Source: Candidatus Bathyarchaeota archaeon
GTDB taxonomy: Archaea > Thermoproteota > Bathyarchaeia > TCS64
Assembly: GCA_030669135.1 (NCBI GenBank)
Contig: DAOVEE010000071.1
Location: 1-8,640, forward strand
DNA: 8,640 bases
Reading direction: 5' to 3'
Below are positions 1 to 5,972 of this stretch, piece by piece (position 1 is the first letter of the stretch; the number at the start of each line of letters is the position of its first letter). The notes below the pieces were generated by a model. The model was given only the letters and a program-made list of their open reading frames with translations, made no database searches and was not told where the DNA came from. The translations under genes and the position numbers were made by a program.

Positions 1-174
1 CTCCGGCTCCATGCTCAAGATGTTCAGCCACAGCAGTGCTTCCCTATACTGTTTGAGGAACCATCTTTTGTAGTGCCACGGTGATTTATCGTAGTTGTAC
101 CTATCTATGTCGTGGCTGCTTGAGCCTTCTGAATTTGAGAAGACTCGGATAATACTGTAGTTCCACGGGTACAA
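1..174 (-). CDS. N-terminal fragment of an unidentified protein, possibly a SAM-dependent methyltransferase
   Basis: An open minus-strand frame runs off the left edge of the window. Only about 58 residues are visible, and the codons (GAC, TAC, AAC, CTG, CCG) look coding. The C-terminal visible part is an aromatic and basic stretch (DKSPWHYKRW) followed by an amphipathic helix (REALLWLNILSMEPE). This layout is common just before the glycine-rich motif I of class I methyltransferases, but that motif would lie outside the window, so the function is inference. The only in-frame start I see after the upstream stop at 203 is TTG at 174. An ATG at 178 is out of frame and its ORF ends quickly. No Shine-Dalgarno sequence is visible. 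The 28-base gap to the preceding gene would allow co-transcription with the SMC operon. Confidence 0.4.
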   Translation of the reverse strand, partial: MYPWNYSIIRVFSNSEGSSSHDIDRYNYDKSPWHYKRWFLKQYREALLWLNILSMEPE

Positions 175-202
175 GCATGTGGACGCGCAGAAGGGAGAAG
201 AA

Positions 203-787
203 CTAGGCTTCTCGGTTTTTCTTGCCGAACCCGACCACGAGGTCCACCAGCTTCTTGTTATCGATCTCGGCTCGGCTGCGCCAGTCCAGGTACATGACCC
301 CCTGCTCGTCTGCGCCGAGGTAGCCCTGCTGTATATACCTGTCCAGGTTGAGCTTCACCCTCCACCCCGGCAGCTTCTCCTGAAGCACCCTCTCAACGTC
401 GACCCTGGGCGCCTTCCCCTGCTTGGAGATGAGGTACGCCACCGAGACGGCGAGGCCGGCGATGTCGTCTATCCTCCACCCGATGGTCTTGGCCGTCTTC
501 TGGTCCACCGTCCCCCTCAGAGTAATGTAGTAGCGGGCGTCCTGCAGCTGCGCGCTGGTGGGCTCGACTATGTCGGGCTCGTCGAACGCCTGGGTAACCC
601 TGAGGTCCAGGGGCTTGATCTGTTTGTCCAGCACGTCTAGGACGTTCCTCCAGTCCCTGCCCAGCTCCTTACGCAGCTCCCAGCCCCTGACGCCGGGGAG
701 CCTGTGGTGCTTGAAGAAGAGCAGCTGGACGGCGTCCTTCACCTTGCGGGCGTAAGCTCTCTCCGTCTTCGTCAGCTTTGCCGCCAT
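203..787 (-). CDS. Tandem winged-helix KITE protein, Nse3/MAGE-like subunit of an SMC complex
   Basis: This 194-residue basic protein is the third gene of the SMC operon. Residues about 13-67 read as a first winged helix: helix around KDAVQLLFFKHH, a helix-turn-helix at 35-58, and a strand near 62-65. A strand follows at 85-90 (ARYYITL). A second winged helix spans about 107-185: long helix IAGLAVSVAYLISKQGK, recognition region 129-155, and strand VMYLDW at 164-169. The last part, W169-R172-A173-E174 followed by KKLVDLV, lines up well by eye with the end of MAGE domains (WGPRA...E.SKMKVLEFL), and the GLAVSVAYLISKQG helix matches the MAGE helix LLMIVLSLIFMNG. Nse3/MAGE, Nse1, ScpB and MukE are KITE proteins that bind kleisins and DNA. 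I prefer ATG 787 to GTG 796 because GAGGAG lies 8 bases before the ATG. The gene overlaps the previous one by 16 bases. ScpB-like identity is the main alternative. Confidence 0.75.
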   Translation of the reverse strand: MAAKLTKTERAYARKVKDAVQLLFFKHHRLPGVRGWELRKELGRDWRNVLDVLDKQIKPLDLRVTQAFDEPDIVEPTSAQLQDARYYITLRGTVDQKTAKTIGWRIDDIAGLAVSVAYLISKQGKAPRVDVERVLQEKLPGWRVKLNLDRYIQQGYLGADEQGVMYLDWRSRAEIDNKKLVDLVVGFGKKNREA

Positions 788-1548
788 AGCCTCCACTCCT
801 CATAGTCCACCATCATGAGTAGGCTCACCTTGGGTTTCTCGGGGTCCGGCCTGAGCTCCGGGTTGTGTATGATCTTGGTCTCCTCAGTGAGCCTGTCATG
901 GTGGATGTTGGCGTAGCCGTGGCTAACCATGAAGACGGTCATGTACGCCCGGTACACCGTGTCCCTGTATGTGTCTGCGCCTATCCAGTCCCAGTAGTCG
1001 ATGACGCCGCCCACGCCCGCCCTCTCCCCGAGCTCGCGCCAGAACCCCTCCAGTAGCCCGGCGAACCCCTCCGTGAGGATGAGCCCCAAGTCGTAGGCCT
1101 CCTGCATGGTGGCGGTGCCCGTCTCCCTCTCGGCCACCTCCAGGCCCTGCCAGCGTTCGTCCAGCGGGATGAGGCCGCCCCAGTAGCCGAGGCTCTCGGC
1201 GAGGGTCCTGGCCGAGATCTGCTCCATCTCGACGACGGGGTGCCAGCTCTTGAGGAAGGCGTCGGCGATGGCGCCTATGTCCATCCTCATGAGGCTCTGG
1301 CTGAGCATAAAGGGGTCCTTGTAGAGGGTGCTGCTCTTGTGGGCTATCCACTGGTTCTGCCGCTCCAGCACGTTGGATAGCTCCTTGAGGGCCTCCGCGT
1401 CCAGGCAGAAGCCCTTGACGTTCTTTATCTTGGGGTAGTGCTTCCTGATGACGCCCATGACGTAGTCGAAGTCGATGTCGAAGGGCTCGATCCTTCCGCT
1501 CTGCACCATCCTGCAGAGGCTTATGACGCTCTCCAGCTCGCTGCTCAT
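772..1548 (-). CDS. ScpA/Nse4-like kleisin candidate of the SMC operon
   Basis: This 258-residue acidic protein is encoded between the SMC ATPase and the KITE-like gene. Residues 8-75 resemble the ScpA N-terminal domain: SGRIEPFDIDF (17-27) matches the archaeal ScpA pattern G-K-I-D-P-W-D-I-D-I, followed by a helix (YVMGVIRKHYPKIK), a D50-A-E-A-L segment and a long helix to residue 70 where ScpA has its LLYASVLLRMKS helix. In kleisins this domain binds the coiled-coil neck of the SMC. The centre (80-180) is mostly helical. The C-terminal part (about 190-230, TVYRAYMTVFMVSHGYANI) could be the small winged helix that binds the cap of the SMC head. The start is the ATG whose last three bases plus one form ATGA with the SMC stop, indicating translational coupling. 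The open frame extends to 2010, but that extension lies inside the SMC gene and has low-complexity shadow composition. Whether it is closer to ScpA or Nse4 I cannot decide. Confidence 0.7.
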   Translation of the reverse strand: MSSELESVISLCRMVQSGRIEPFDIDFDYVMGVIRKHYPKIKNVKGFCLDAEALKELSNVLERQNQWIAHKSSTLYKDPFMLSQSLMRMDIGAIADAFLKSWHPVVEMEQISARTLAESLGYWGGLIPLDERWQGLEVAERETGTATMQEAYDLGLILTEGFAGLLEGFWRELGERAGVGGVIDYWDWIGADTYRDTVYRAYMTVFMVSHGYANIHHDRLTEETKIIHNPELRPDPEKPKVSLLMMVDYEEWRLWRQS

Positions 1549-3605
1549 CGCTCTTCCTCCACGAGCCTGGGTACAGAGACGTCGTCGGTCTTGTGGACCA
1601 TGATTATGTGCACGTCCTGGCCCTTGAAGGTGATCTGGCTGGGGGTGATGGCCATGTACTGGTCGTCTGTGCCCTCCATGGCGGAGACTATGAACTCGCT
1701 GACTGCCTCCTTGTTCTGGGGGTCCATGTGGAGGTCGAACTCGTCCACGGCCCTGAAGGGGCTGACGACGTTCTGCTGCAACGCCAACAGGAACGCCATT
1801 ACCGAGCTGCTGCGCTCCCCGCCGCTGTGGGTGTACGGGTCCAGCCGCTGCGGCGCAGCGCCCTTGAAGCCGACGATTATCTCGAGGCCGGCGTCCTCGA
1901 TGTCGTGGCTGTTGACGAGCCGGGTCTCGCCTACGGCCTGGAGCTTGGCGAGGAGCCTCTTGTATCGGACGTTCACCTCCTCCAGAAGGTTCTCCGTGAC
2001 GTCCTGCCACTTCCTGTTCCGCTCCTCTATCTCCTCCAGTACCTGGCGGCGGCTCTCCTTGACCTCCTCGATGCGCCGCTGTATCTCCCGGAAGGTATCG
2101 TTGTAGTTCTCGTACATGTCCTCGGCCTCCTCGGGGACGTCCGCCATGCCCATGAGGATGCCCTGGGTGCGCCTTATCTCGTTGAGTATGTCTTCGCCGC
2201 TGCGGCCGGTCTCTATCCTCGGGCCGCGGATGAGGGCCTCCGCCTCGGCGTCCCTGAGGTCACGGGTTGTGCGGTCGATCTCGGCCTTCACCTGCTCCGT
2301 CCTCCGTCTGAGCCTGCCGCGGCGGTCCTTGAGGAGCGCCAACTGTATCCGTCCCTCGATGTACTGGTCGTTGGTGTCGTCGATCCTCTTCCTGATCGCC
2401 TTCATCTCTAGGGCGAGCCTGCCTGCCTCCTGCTCGGCCTCCGTGAGCCTCCCCGTATAGGAGGTGATCTCCGTCTGAAGGTGGTTCCTCTGCTCCAGGA
2501 ACTCGTTGCTGAGGTTGTCGTAGGTCTGTATCTGGGTCTCCTCGATCTCGGTGAATAGGGTGAAGTAGTCGTCGAGGGTGGTAGGGCCGCTCTGAGCCTT
2601 GTCGAGGAGGGTCTTTATGGCGGACTCGAAGCGCCGCCTCTGCTCCCTTGAGCTCCGGATGATGCGCTCCACCTGGGTCAGCTGGTCCTTGGAGGCGTTT
2701 ATGCCGTGCTCGCTGACGCCGACGAGGCGCTCGCTCTCGATGCGTTTCTCGATGAGGTCGTCCCAATGCTTCCTCATGACGCCGAGTCCATGCTCGGCGT
2801 CGACGATCCGCTGGGTGTTCCTCTCCATCTCCTCCTCCGCGGAGGAGAGGTCCCTCTCGGTCTCAGCCAGCTCGTCCTGAAGCCGCTGTACTGCCGCCTC
2901 CAGGGTGAGCACCCTGCTCCACGCCATCTCCTGCTGCAGGAAGGTCTGGCGTTTCTGGAGCTGCCTCTTCTCCTTGAGCCTCTCGTTCTGCTCCCTCCAG
3001 TACGCCAGGGTCTCCCTGGCCTGGTTGAGGAGCTGGTTGAGGCTCTCCTCCTCGCTGAGGATGCCGCTGAGCTTGGATTTGGCCTCCACGACGTCCCGCC
3101 TGAAGCTCTCATAGCCCACTGCCTCCTCAAGCGTCTTGAGCCTCTCCTGGGGGCTTATGTTAGCGAACCTGGTGGACATCGTCTGGTGCATGATTATGAG
3201 CATGTTGTCGGGGTCGAACCCGAAGCTCTTCAGGAGGTCCACGACCTCGGCCTTGGAGACGCTGCGCTGGTTGAGCCTGAACCCGTACTTCCCGTCCCTG
3301 CGGAGGGTCCTGGTGAGGGTGATCTCGTCCATGTTGTACTGGGGGACGGGTCTGTACCCGTTCTCCTGGACACTGTTGTTGAGGATGAGTGTGACTCTGG
3401 CCGACTCGGCGTCCCAGCGGATGAGGTCGCTGAGCCTCTTAGATCGCTCCGTGTAGGTGTCCCCGAGGGCGACGCATATGCCGAGGAGCAGGCTGGACTT
3501 CCCCGAGCCGTTGGGCCCGCAGACCACGTTGACACCCGGCTTGAGGGGGATGCGGGCGTACTCGTAAGACATAAAGTTCTCTAGGATTACCTCGCGGATG
3601 AGCAT
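1545..3605 (-). CDS. Short SMC ATPase with an Smc5/Smc6-like head
   Basis: This 686-residue SMC/Rad50-superfamily ATPase is the first gene of the operon. The N-terminal head has an opening like MLIREVILENFMSYE, Walker A GPNGSGKSS (30-38) and a Q-loop glutamine (Q141 in MHQTMS). Coiled coil runs from about 170 to 338 and returns from about 355 to 545, with only a short break (SGPTTLDDY, 339-347) between. The C-terminal head has the signature SGGERSS (594-600), Walker B ending in D620-E621, and a D-loop MDP (627-629). The stretch PFRAVDEFDLHMDPQN closely matches the Smc5 pattern PFRVVDEINQGMDPxN, and QYMAITP (649-655) matches Smc5 QYFFITP, where canonical SMCs carry a switch histidine. There is no CxxC zinc hook, so it is not Rad50, and no room for a usual ~150-residue hinge. 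ATG 3605 has GAGG 7 bases upstream. It probably forms a homodimer that is closed by the downstream kleisin and loads or moves along DNA. Family is sure; Smc5/6 affinity is strong but judged by eye. Confidence 0.9.
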   Translation of the reverse strand: MLIREVILENFMSYEYARIPLKPGVNVVCGPNGSGKSSLLLGICVALGDTYTERSKRLSDLIRWDAESARVTLILNNSVQENGYRPVPQYNMDEITLTRTLRRDGKYGFRLNQRSVSKAEVVDLLKSFGFDPDNMLIIMHQTMSTRFANISPQERLKTLEEAVGYESFRRDVVEAKSKLSGILSEEESLNQLLNQARETLAYWREQNERLKEKRQLQKRQTFLQQEMAWSRVLTLEAAVQRLQDELAETERDLSSAEEEMERNTQRIVDAEHGLGVMRKHWDDLIEKRIESERLVGVSEHGINASKDQLTQVERIIRSSREQRRRFESAIKTLLDKAQSGPTTLDDYFTLFTEIEETQIQTYDNLSNEFLEQRNHLQTEITSYTGRLTEAEQEAGRLALEMKAIRKRIDDTNDQYIEGRIQLALLKDRRGRLRRRTEQVKAEIDRTTRDLRDAEAEALIRGPRIETGRSGEDILNEIRRTQGILMGMADVPEEAEDMYENYNDTFREIQRRIEEVKESRRQVLEEIEERNRKWQDVTENLLEEVNVRYKRLLAKLQAVGETRLVNSHDIEDAGLEIIVGFKGAAPQRLDPYTHSGGERSSSVMAFLLALQQNVVSPFRAVDEFDLHMDPQNKEAVSEFIVSAMEGTDDQYMAITPSQITFKGQDVHIIMVHKTDDVSVPRLVEEER

Positions 3606-3612
3606 CTATGGG

Positions 3613-3616
3613 CCTC
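3613..3616 (-). promoter_or_regulatory. Shine-Dalgarno site of the SMC gene
   Basis: GAGG on the minus strand lies 7 bases before ATG 3605. With the TATA-like box at 3644-3651, transcription would start near 3620, giving a leader of about 15 bases that just contains this site. It supports the chosen SMC start. Confidence 0.55.
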
Positions 3617-3643
3617 GAACTCTAATACCTCAGCCACGCCTCA

Positions 3644-3651
3644 TTTTTAAA
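3644..3651 (-). promoter_or_regulatory. TATA-like box of the SMC operon
   Basis: The minus strand reads CTTTAAAAATG here, a good archaeal TATA-like element centred about 42 bases before the SMC start codon. It lies in the 117-base divergent gap shared with the dipeptidase gene. No other convincing promoter is seen for the three downstream genes, so this one probably serves the whole operon. Confidence 0.5.
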
Positions 3652-3685
3652 GTTTGACTAAATCCTTGTAACACCCCAGAGAAAG

Positions 3686-3693
3686 TGTAAAAC
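3686..3693 (+). promoter_or_regulatory. TATA-like box of the M19 peptidase gene
   Basis: TGTAAAAC is centred about 33 bases before ATG 3723. Transcription would begin some 8 bases or fewer before the ATG, and no Shine-Dalgarno sequence is present, so the mRNA is likely leaderless or nearly so. The box is weaker than the one facing the other way. Confidence 0.35.
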
Positions 3694-3722
3694 GCTACAA
3701 TGTCAATACACACCTGATATTC

Positions 3723-4733
3723 ATGATCGAGTTATCGAAGGCCCAGGAGGAGAGGGCCATGAGGCTCCACAGGGAAGCCGTGGTGGTCGACACCCACTGC
3801 GACACATTGATGAAGTTCCTGAGGCAGCCCCGCGGAATGCCGCCAGCCCGTAGGCTCGGGGAGAAGGCGGACAGAGGACACATCGATCTGCCGAGGATGA
3901 TCGAGGGCGGCGTCACGTGCCAGATCTTCGCGGTCTACACGGGCAGACGCGCGTTCGTGCCGGAGGCCACACAGGTGGCCCTCCAGATGGTGGACAAGTT
4001 CTACTCGGAGATAGACGCCAACGACGGGATCGTCGCGGTGACCAGCCACGACGAGATAATCGACGCGAAGAAGAAGGGGCTCGTCTGTGGGCTTCTGTCC
4101 CTGGAGGGGGCGGAGCCCCTCATGGGCGAGATAGCGCTGCTCAGGGTCTTTTACAGGCTTGGCGTCAGGATGCTGAGCTTCGCGTGGAACTACAGGACGC
4201 CGTTCGCGGACGGCCTCGGCGCCAAGAGGGCTGAGAGCAAGCTCCCGGAGCTCGGGGTCCAAGCGCTGGAGGAGATGGATAGGCTCGGGATGATATTCGA
4301 CGTCTCCCACTTGGCGGACACGGTCTTCTGGGACGTGGCCGACGTGATGAAGGAGCCGTTCATCGCGAGCCACAGCAACTGCAGAGACCTCTGCGACCAC
4401 CCGAGGAACCTCACCGACGACATGATCCGGGCGCTGGCTGACCACGGCGGCGTCATGGGGATGAACTTCGCCCCATCCTTCGTGGACAAGGATAAGGCCA
4501 CGGTGGAGAAGATGGTGGACCACGTCGACCACATAGTGGGCCTCGTGGGGCCGGACCACGTGGGGCTGGGAAGCGACTTCGACGGCATCGGGTCCACGCC
4601 GGAGGGCCTCGAGGACGTCAGCAAGATGCCTAACATGACGAGGGTCATGGTGGGCCGCGGCTACAGCGACGAGGACATACTGAAGATACTGGGCGGCAAC
4701 CATCTGAGGATCTTCAAGCAGGTCATCGGCTGA
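3723..4733 (+). CDS. Membrane dipeptidase-family zinc peptidase (M19)
   Basis: This 336-residue protein is a renal dipeptidase-type (peptidase M19) enzyme of the amidohydrolase superfamily, which hydrolyses dipeptides, in some members those with a C-terminal D-residue. The di-zinc site is complete: H25 and D27 in VDTHCDT, bridging E128 in LSLEGAE, H196 in FDVSH and H217 in SHSN. The substrate-binding R228 in HPRNLTDD and the catalytic-region D285 in GLGSDFDG are also present. The C-terminal GGNHLRI is typical of the family (usually GGNxLRV). There is no signal peptide or GPI-type tail, so it should be cytoplasmic despite the family name. It starts at the first ATG after a TATA-like box and is transcribed divergently from the SMC operon. 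Substrate is unknown; D-amino-acid or linear dipeptides are both possible. Confidence 0.93.
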   Translation: MIELSKAQEERAMRLHREAVVVDTHCDTLMKFLRQPRGMPPARRLGEKADRGHIDLPRMIEGGVTCQIFAVYTGRRAFVPEATQVALQMVDKFYSEIDANDGIVAVTSHDEIIDAKKKGLVCGLLSLEGAEPLMGEIALLRVFYRLGVRMLSFAWNYRTPFADGLGAKRAESKLPELGVQALEEMDRLGMIFDVSHLADTVFWDVADVMKEPFIASHSNCRDLCDHPRNLTDDMIRALADHGGVMGMNFAPSFVDKDKATVEKMVDHVDHIVGLVGPDHVGLGSDFDGIGSTPEGLEDVSKMPNMTRVMVGRGYSDEDILKILGGNHLRIFKQVIG

Positions 4734-4820
4734 CCCGGTCCCCCGTCTCCATTCTTATCTTATCGTTATGCAGCCCATTCAGACCCGTTTATCTGGAGAC
4801 ACTCGCCACAGTCTGTACGC

Positions 4821-4828
4821 TTAAAGTG
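4821..4828 (+). promoter_or_regulatory. TATA-like box of the branched-chain aminotransferase gene
   Basis: CGCTTAAAGTG contains a TATA-like core about 31 bases before GTG 4855, which predicts a nearly leaderless transcript starting at about 4850. A second AT-rich stretch, CTATAACG (4841-4848), would instead fit initiation near ATG 4876. The promoter therefore does not settle which start is used. Confidence 0.4.
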
Positions 4829-4854
4829 TTTAGGAAATTGCTATAACGTGATCC

Positions 4855-5799
4855 GTGGCTGTAATAATTGATTCTATGTCTGCGGGTTTTCGTGGTTCTG
4901 AGTACTGTTGGATGAACGGCAGAGTAATTCCAACGAGCGAGGCGCTGGTCTCGGCGATGGAGCCCATCTACTTGGGCATATTCGAGGGAATCAAAGCCTA
5001 CGTGGAGGGAGACGTGCTTTCAGAGGGGAAGCTGAACGTCTTCGGGTGGAAGCAGCACGTGGACCGTCTCTTCAGGAGCGCCGAGGTCGACGGCCTGGCC
5101 ATGCCCTACTCCAAGGAGGAGCTGATGAGGGCGGTGAAGGAGACCATCAAGGCGAACGGGTACAAGAGGAACACCTACATCCAGCCGAGGGTCTGGCCCA
5201 AGGCTGGGAAGCAGGAGGATAGCCACGTCGTGGTGCCCACGTGGGGCTTCGAGACGCTTCTAGGCAGGGACAACCCCCTGTTCGGGGAGGAGCGGAGGTT
5301 CATGGTTAGCAGCTGGCGGAGGCTGAGCAGCGACGCGCTGCCGCCGCAGGCCAAGAGCTGGGCCAACTACGCCAACTCGGCCCTTGCGAGGCGGGAGGCC
5401 AGGCGCTGCGGCTACGACAACGCCGTTTTCCTCGACAGAAGAGGCTTCGTAAGCGAGTCCACGGGGGCGTGCCTCATGACGGTGAGGGACGGGAAGGTGA
5501 TCACGCCGCCGGTGACGGCGTCCATACTGGAGTCGGTGACCCGGGGCTGCTTCATCGAGTTCATACCAGACTTGAGGGTCCCGGTGGAGGTGCGGGACAT
5601 CACAAGGGTGGAGCTGTACGCCAGCGACGAGGCGTTCCTCTGCGGCACCGGAGGCGAGTGCACGCCCATAACGAGTGTTGACGACATCAAGTTTGGCGAC
5701 CAGTACCCGGGGCCCGTCACGACGAAGATAGCCGAGTACTACTCCGACATACTGGCCGGGAACGTGGCCAAGTACAGGAGCTGGCTGACGCCCGTCTAA
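4855..5799 (+). CDS. ilvE: Branched-chain amino acid aminotransferase (class IV, PLP)
   Basis: This 314-residue fold-type IV PLP enzyme should interconvert leucine, isoleucine and valine with their 2-oxo acids, using 2-oxoglutarate/glutamate. Seen in the sequence (numbered from GTG): YLGIFEGIKAY (39-49) and HVDRLF (68-73), the catalytic lysine K167 in PPQAKSWANYANSALAR, and the PLP-binding E201 in VSESTGACL, followed by VRDGKVITPP and SILESVTR (223-230). The C-terminal GTGGECTPI (264-272), GPVTTKI (286-292) and a final RSWLTPV are strongly BCAT-like, against D-alanine aminotransferase or aminodeoxychorismate lyase. Length is normal. The start is uncertain: GTG 4855 fits the stronger TATA-like box, while ATG 4876 removes only seven residues. 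SESTGACL is slightly unusual, as most family members have (A/S)EGSGENL there. A T-tract follows the stop. Confidence 0.9.
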   Translation: MAVIIDSMSAGFRGSEYCWMNGRVIPTSEALVSAMEPIYLGIFEGIKAYVEGDVLSEGKLNVFGWKQHVDRLFRSAEVDGLAMPYSKEELMRAVKETIKANGYKRNTYIQPRVWPKAGKQEDSHVVVPTWGFETLLGRDNPLFGEERRFMVSSWRRLSSDALPPQAKSWANYANSALARREARRCGYDNAVFLDRRGFVSESTGACLMTVRDGKVITPPVTASILESVTRGCFIEFIPDLRVPVEVRDITRVELYASDEAFLCGTGGECTPITSVDDIKFGDQYPGPVTTKIAEYYSDILAGNVAKYRSWLTPV

Positions 5800-5800
5800 C

Positions 5801-5813
5801 CCCTTTTTTCTCT
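5801..5813 (+). terminator. T-tract transcription terminator after the aminotransferase
   Basis: The stop codon is followed at once by CCCCTTTTTTCTCTTG. A run of six T with further T-rich sequence and no needed hairpin is the usual form of intrinsic terminator in archaea. It separates the aminotransferase from the tRNA gene. Confidence 0.6.
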
Positions 5814-5835
5814 TGTTCGACTGTATGGGAAAGGA

Positions 5836-5846
5836 TTTTATGTTTA
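5836..5846 (+). promoter_or_regulatory. TATA-like box of the tRNA-Val gene
   Basis: GGATTTTATGTTTA lies about 32 bases before the mature 5' end of the tRNA, which would give a short 5' leader of several bases for RNase P to remove. The tRNA thus seems to have its own promoter, separate from the aminotransferase upstream. Confidence 0.4.
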
Positions 5847-5872
5847 GCGTCGCGTCTAATACGGTGCAGGAT

Positions 5873-5949
5873 GGGCCGGTGGTCTAGCCTGGCAGGACAC
5901 CGCGTTCACACCGCGGTAGTCGCCGGTTCAAATCCGGCCCGGCCCACCA
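5873..5949 (+). tRNA. tRNA-Val (anticodon CAC), with encoded CCA
   Basis: The cloverleaf folds fully. The acceptor stem is GGGCCGG with CCGGCCC (7 pairs), the D stem is GTCT/GGAC, and the anticodon stem is CCGCG/CGCGG with loop TTCACAC, placing anticodon CAC at 5907-5909 to read the valine codon GUG. The variable loop is TAGTC, and the T arm is GCCGG-TTCAAAT-CCGGC. Discriminator A5946 is followed by an encoded CCA (5947-5949). No intron is present, which is worth stating because archaeal tRNAs often have one at 37/38. The gene converges on the racemase-type gene, whose stop lies 24 bases further on. A T-rich stretch at 5960-5970 may end the transcript. Confidence 0.96.
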
Positions 5950-5972
5950 TTCCTGTTCGAGTTTTCCTCTCA

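Noticed and set aside
176..178. ATG at 178 as the start of the left-edge gene
   Set aside because: Its frame ends after about 24 codons; the frame with coding character is the one entered from TTG 174.
1549..2010. Upstream extension of the kleisin frame giving a 412-residue protein
   Set aside because: The extra 154 residues are read from inside the SMC gene, are low-complexity R/G/H/P-rich, and the ATGA junction with a ScpA-like N-terminus marks 1548 as the start.
1593..2411. Long plus-strand open frames opposite the SMC gene (also 2706-3584 and 1438-2106)
   Set aside because: They are antisense shadows of a high-GC gene: V/L/D/E/H-rich repeats without domains, and the opposite strand encodes a clear SMC ATPase.
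1545..3605. Rad50 or arcadin-4-like identity for the SMC protein
   Set aside because: There is no CxxC hook, no nearby Mre11, HerA or NurA, no crenactin cluster, and the partners are a kleisin and a KITE-like protein. Arcadin-4 relationship should still be tested.
203..3605. Wadjet/JetABCD or MksBEF defence operon
   Set aside because: No JetD-type topoisomerase-like nuclease gene is present, the SMC is much shorter than JetC/MksB, and its head motifs are Smc5/6-like.
3732..4703. 323-codon minus-strand open frame opposite the M19 peptidase
   Set aside because: The composition is shadow-like (H, V, R, D-rich), while the plus strand has all M19 zinc ligands.
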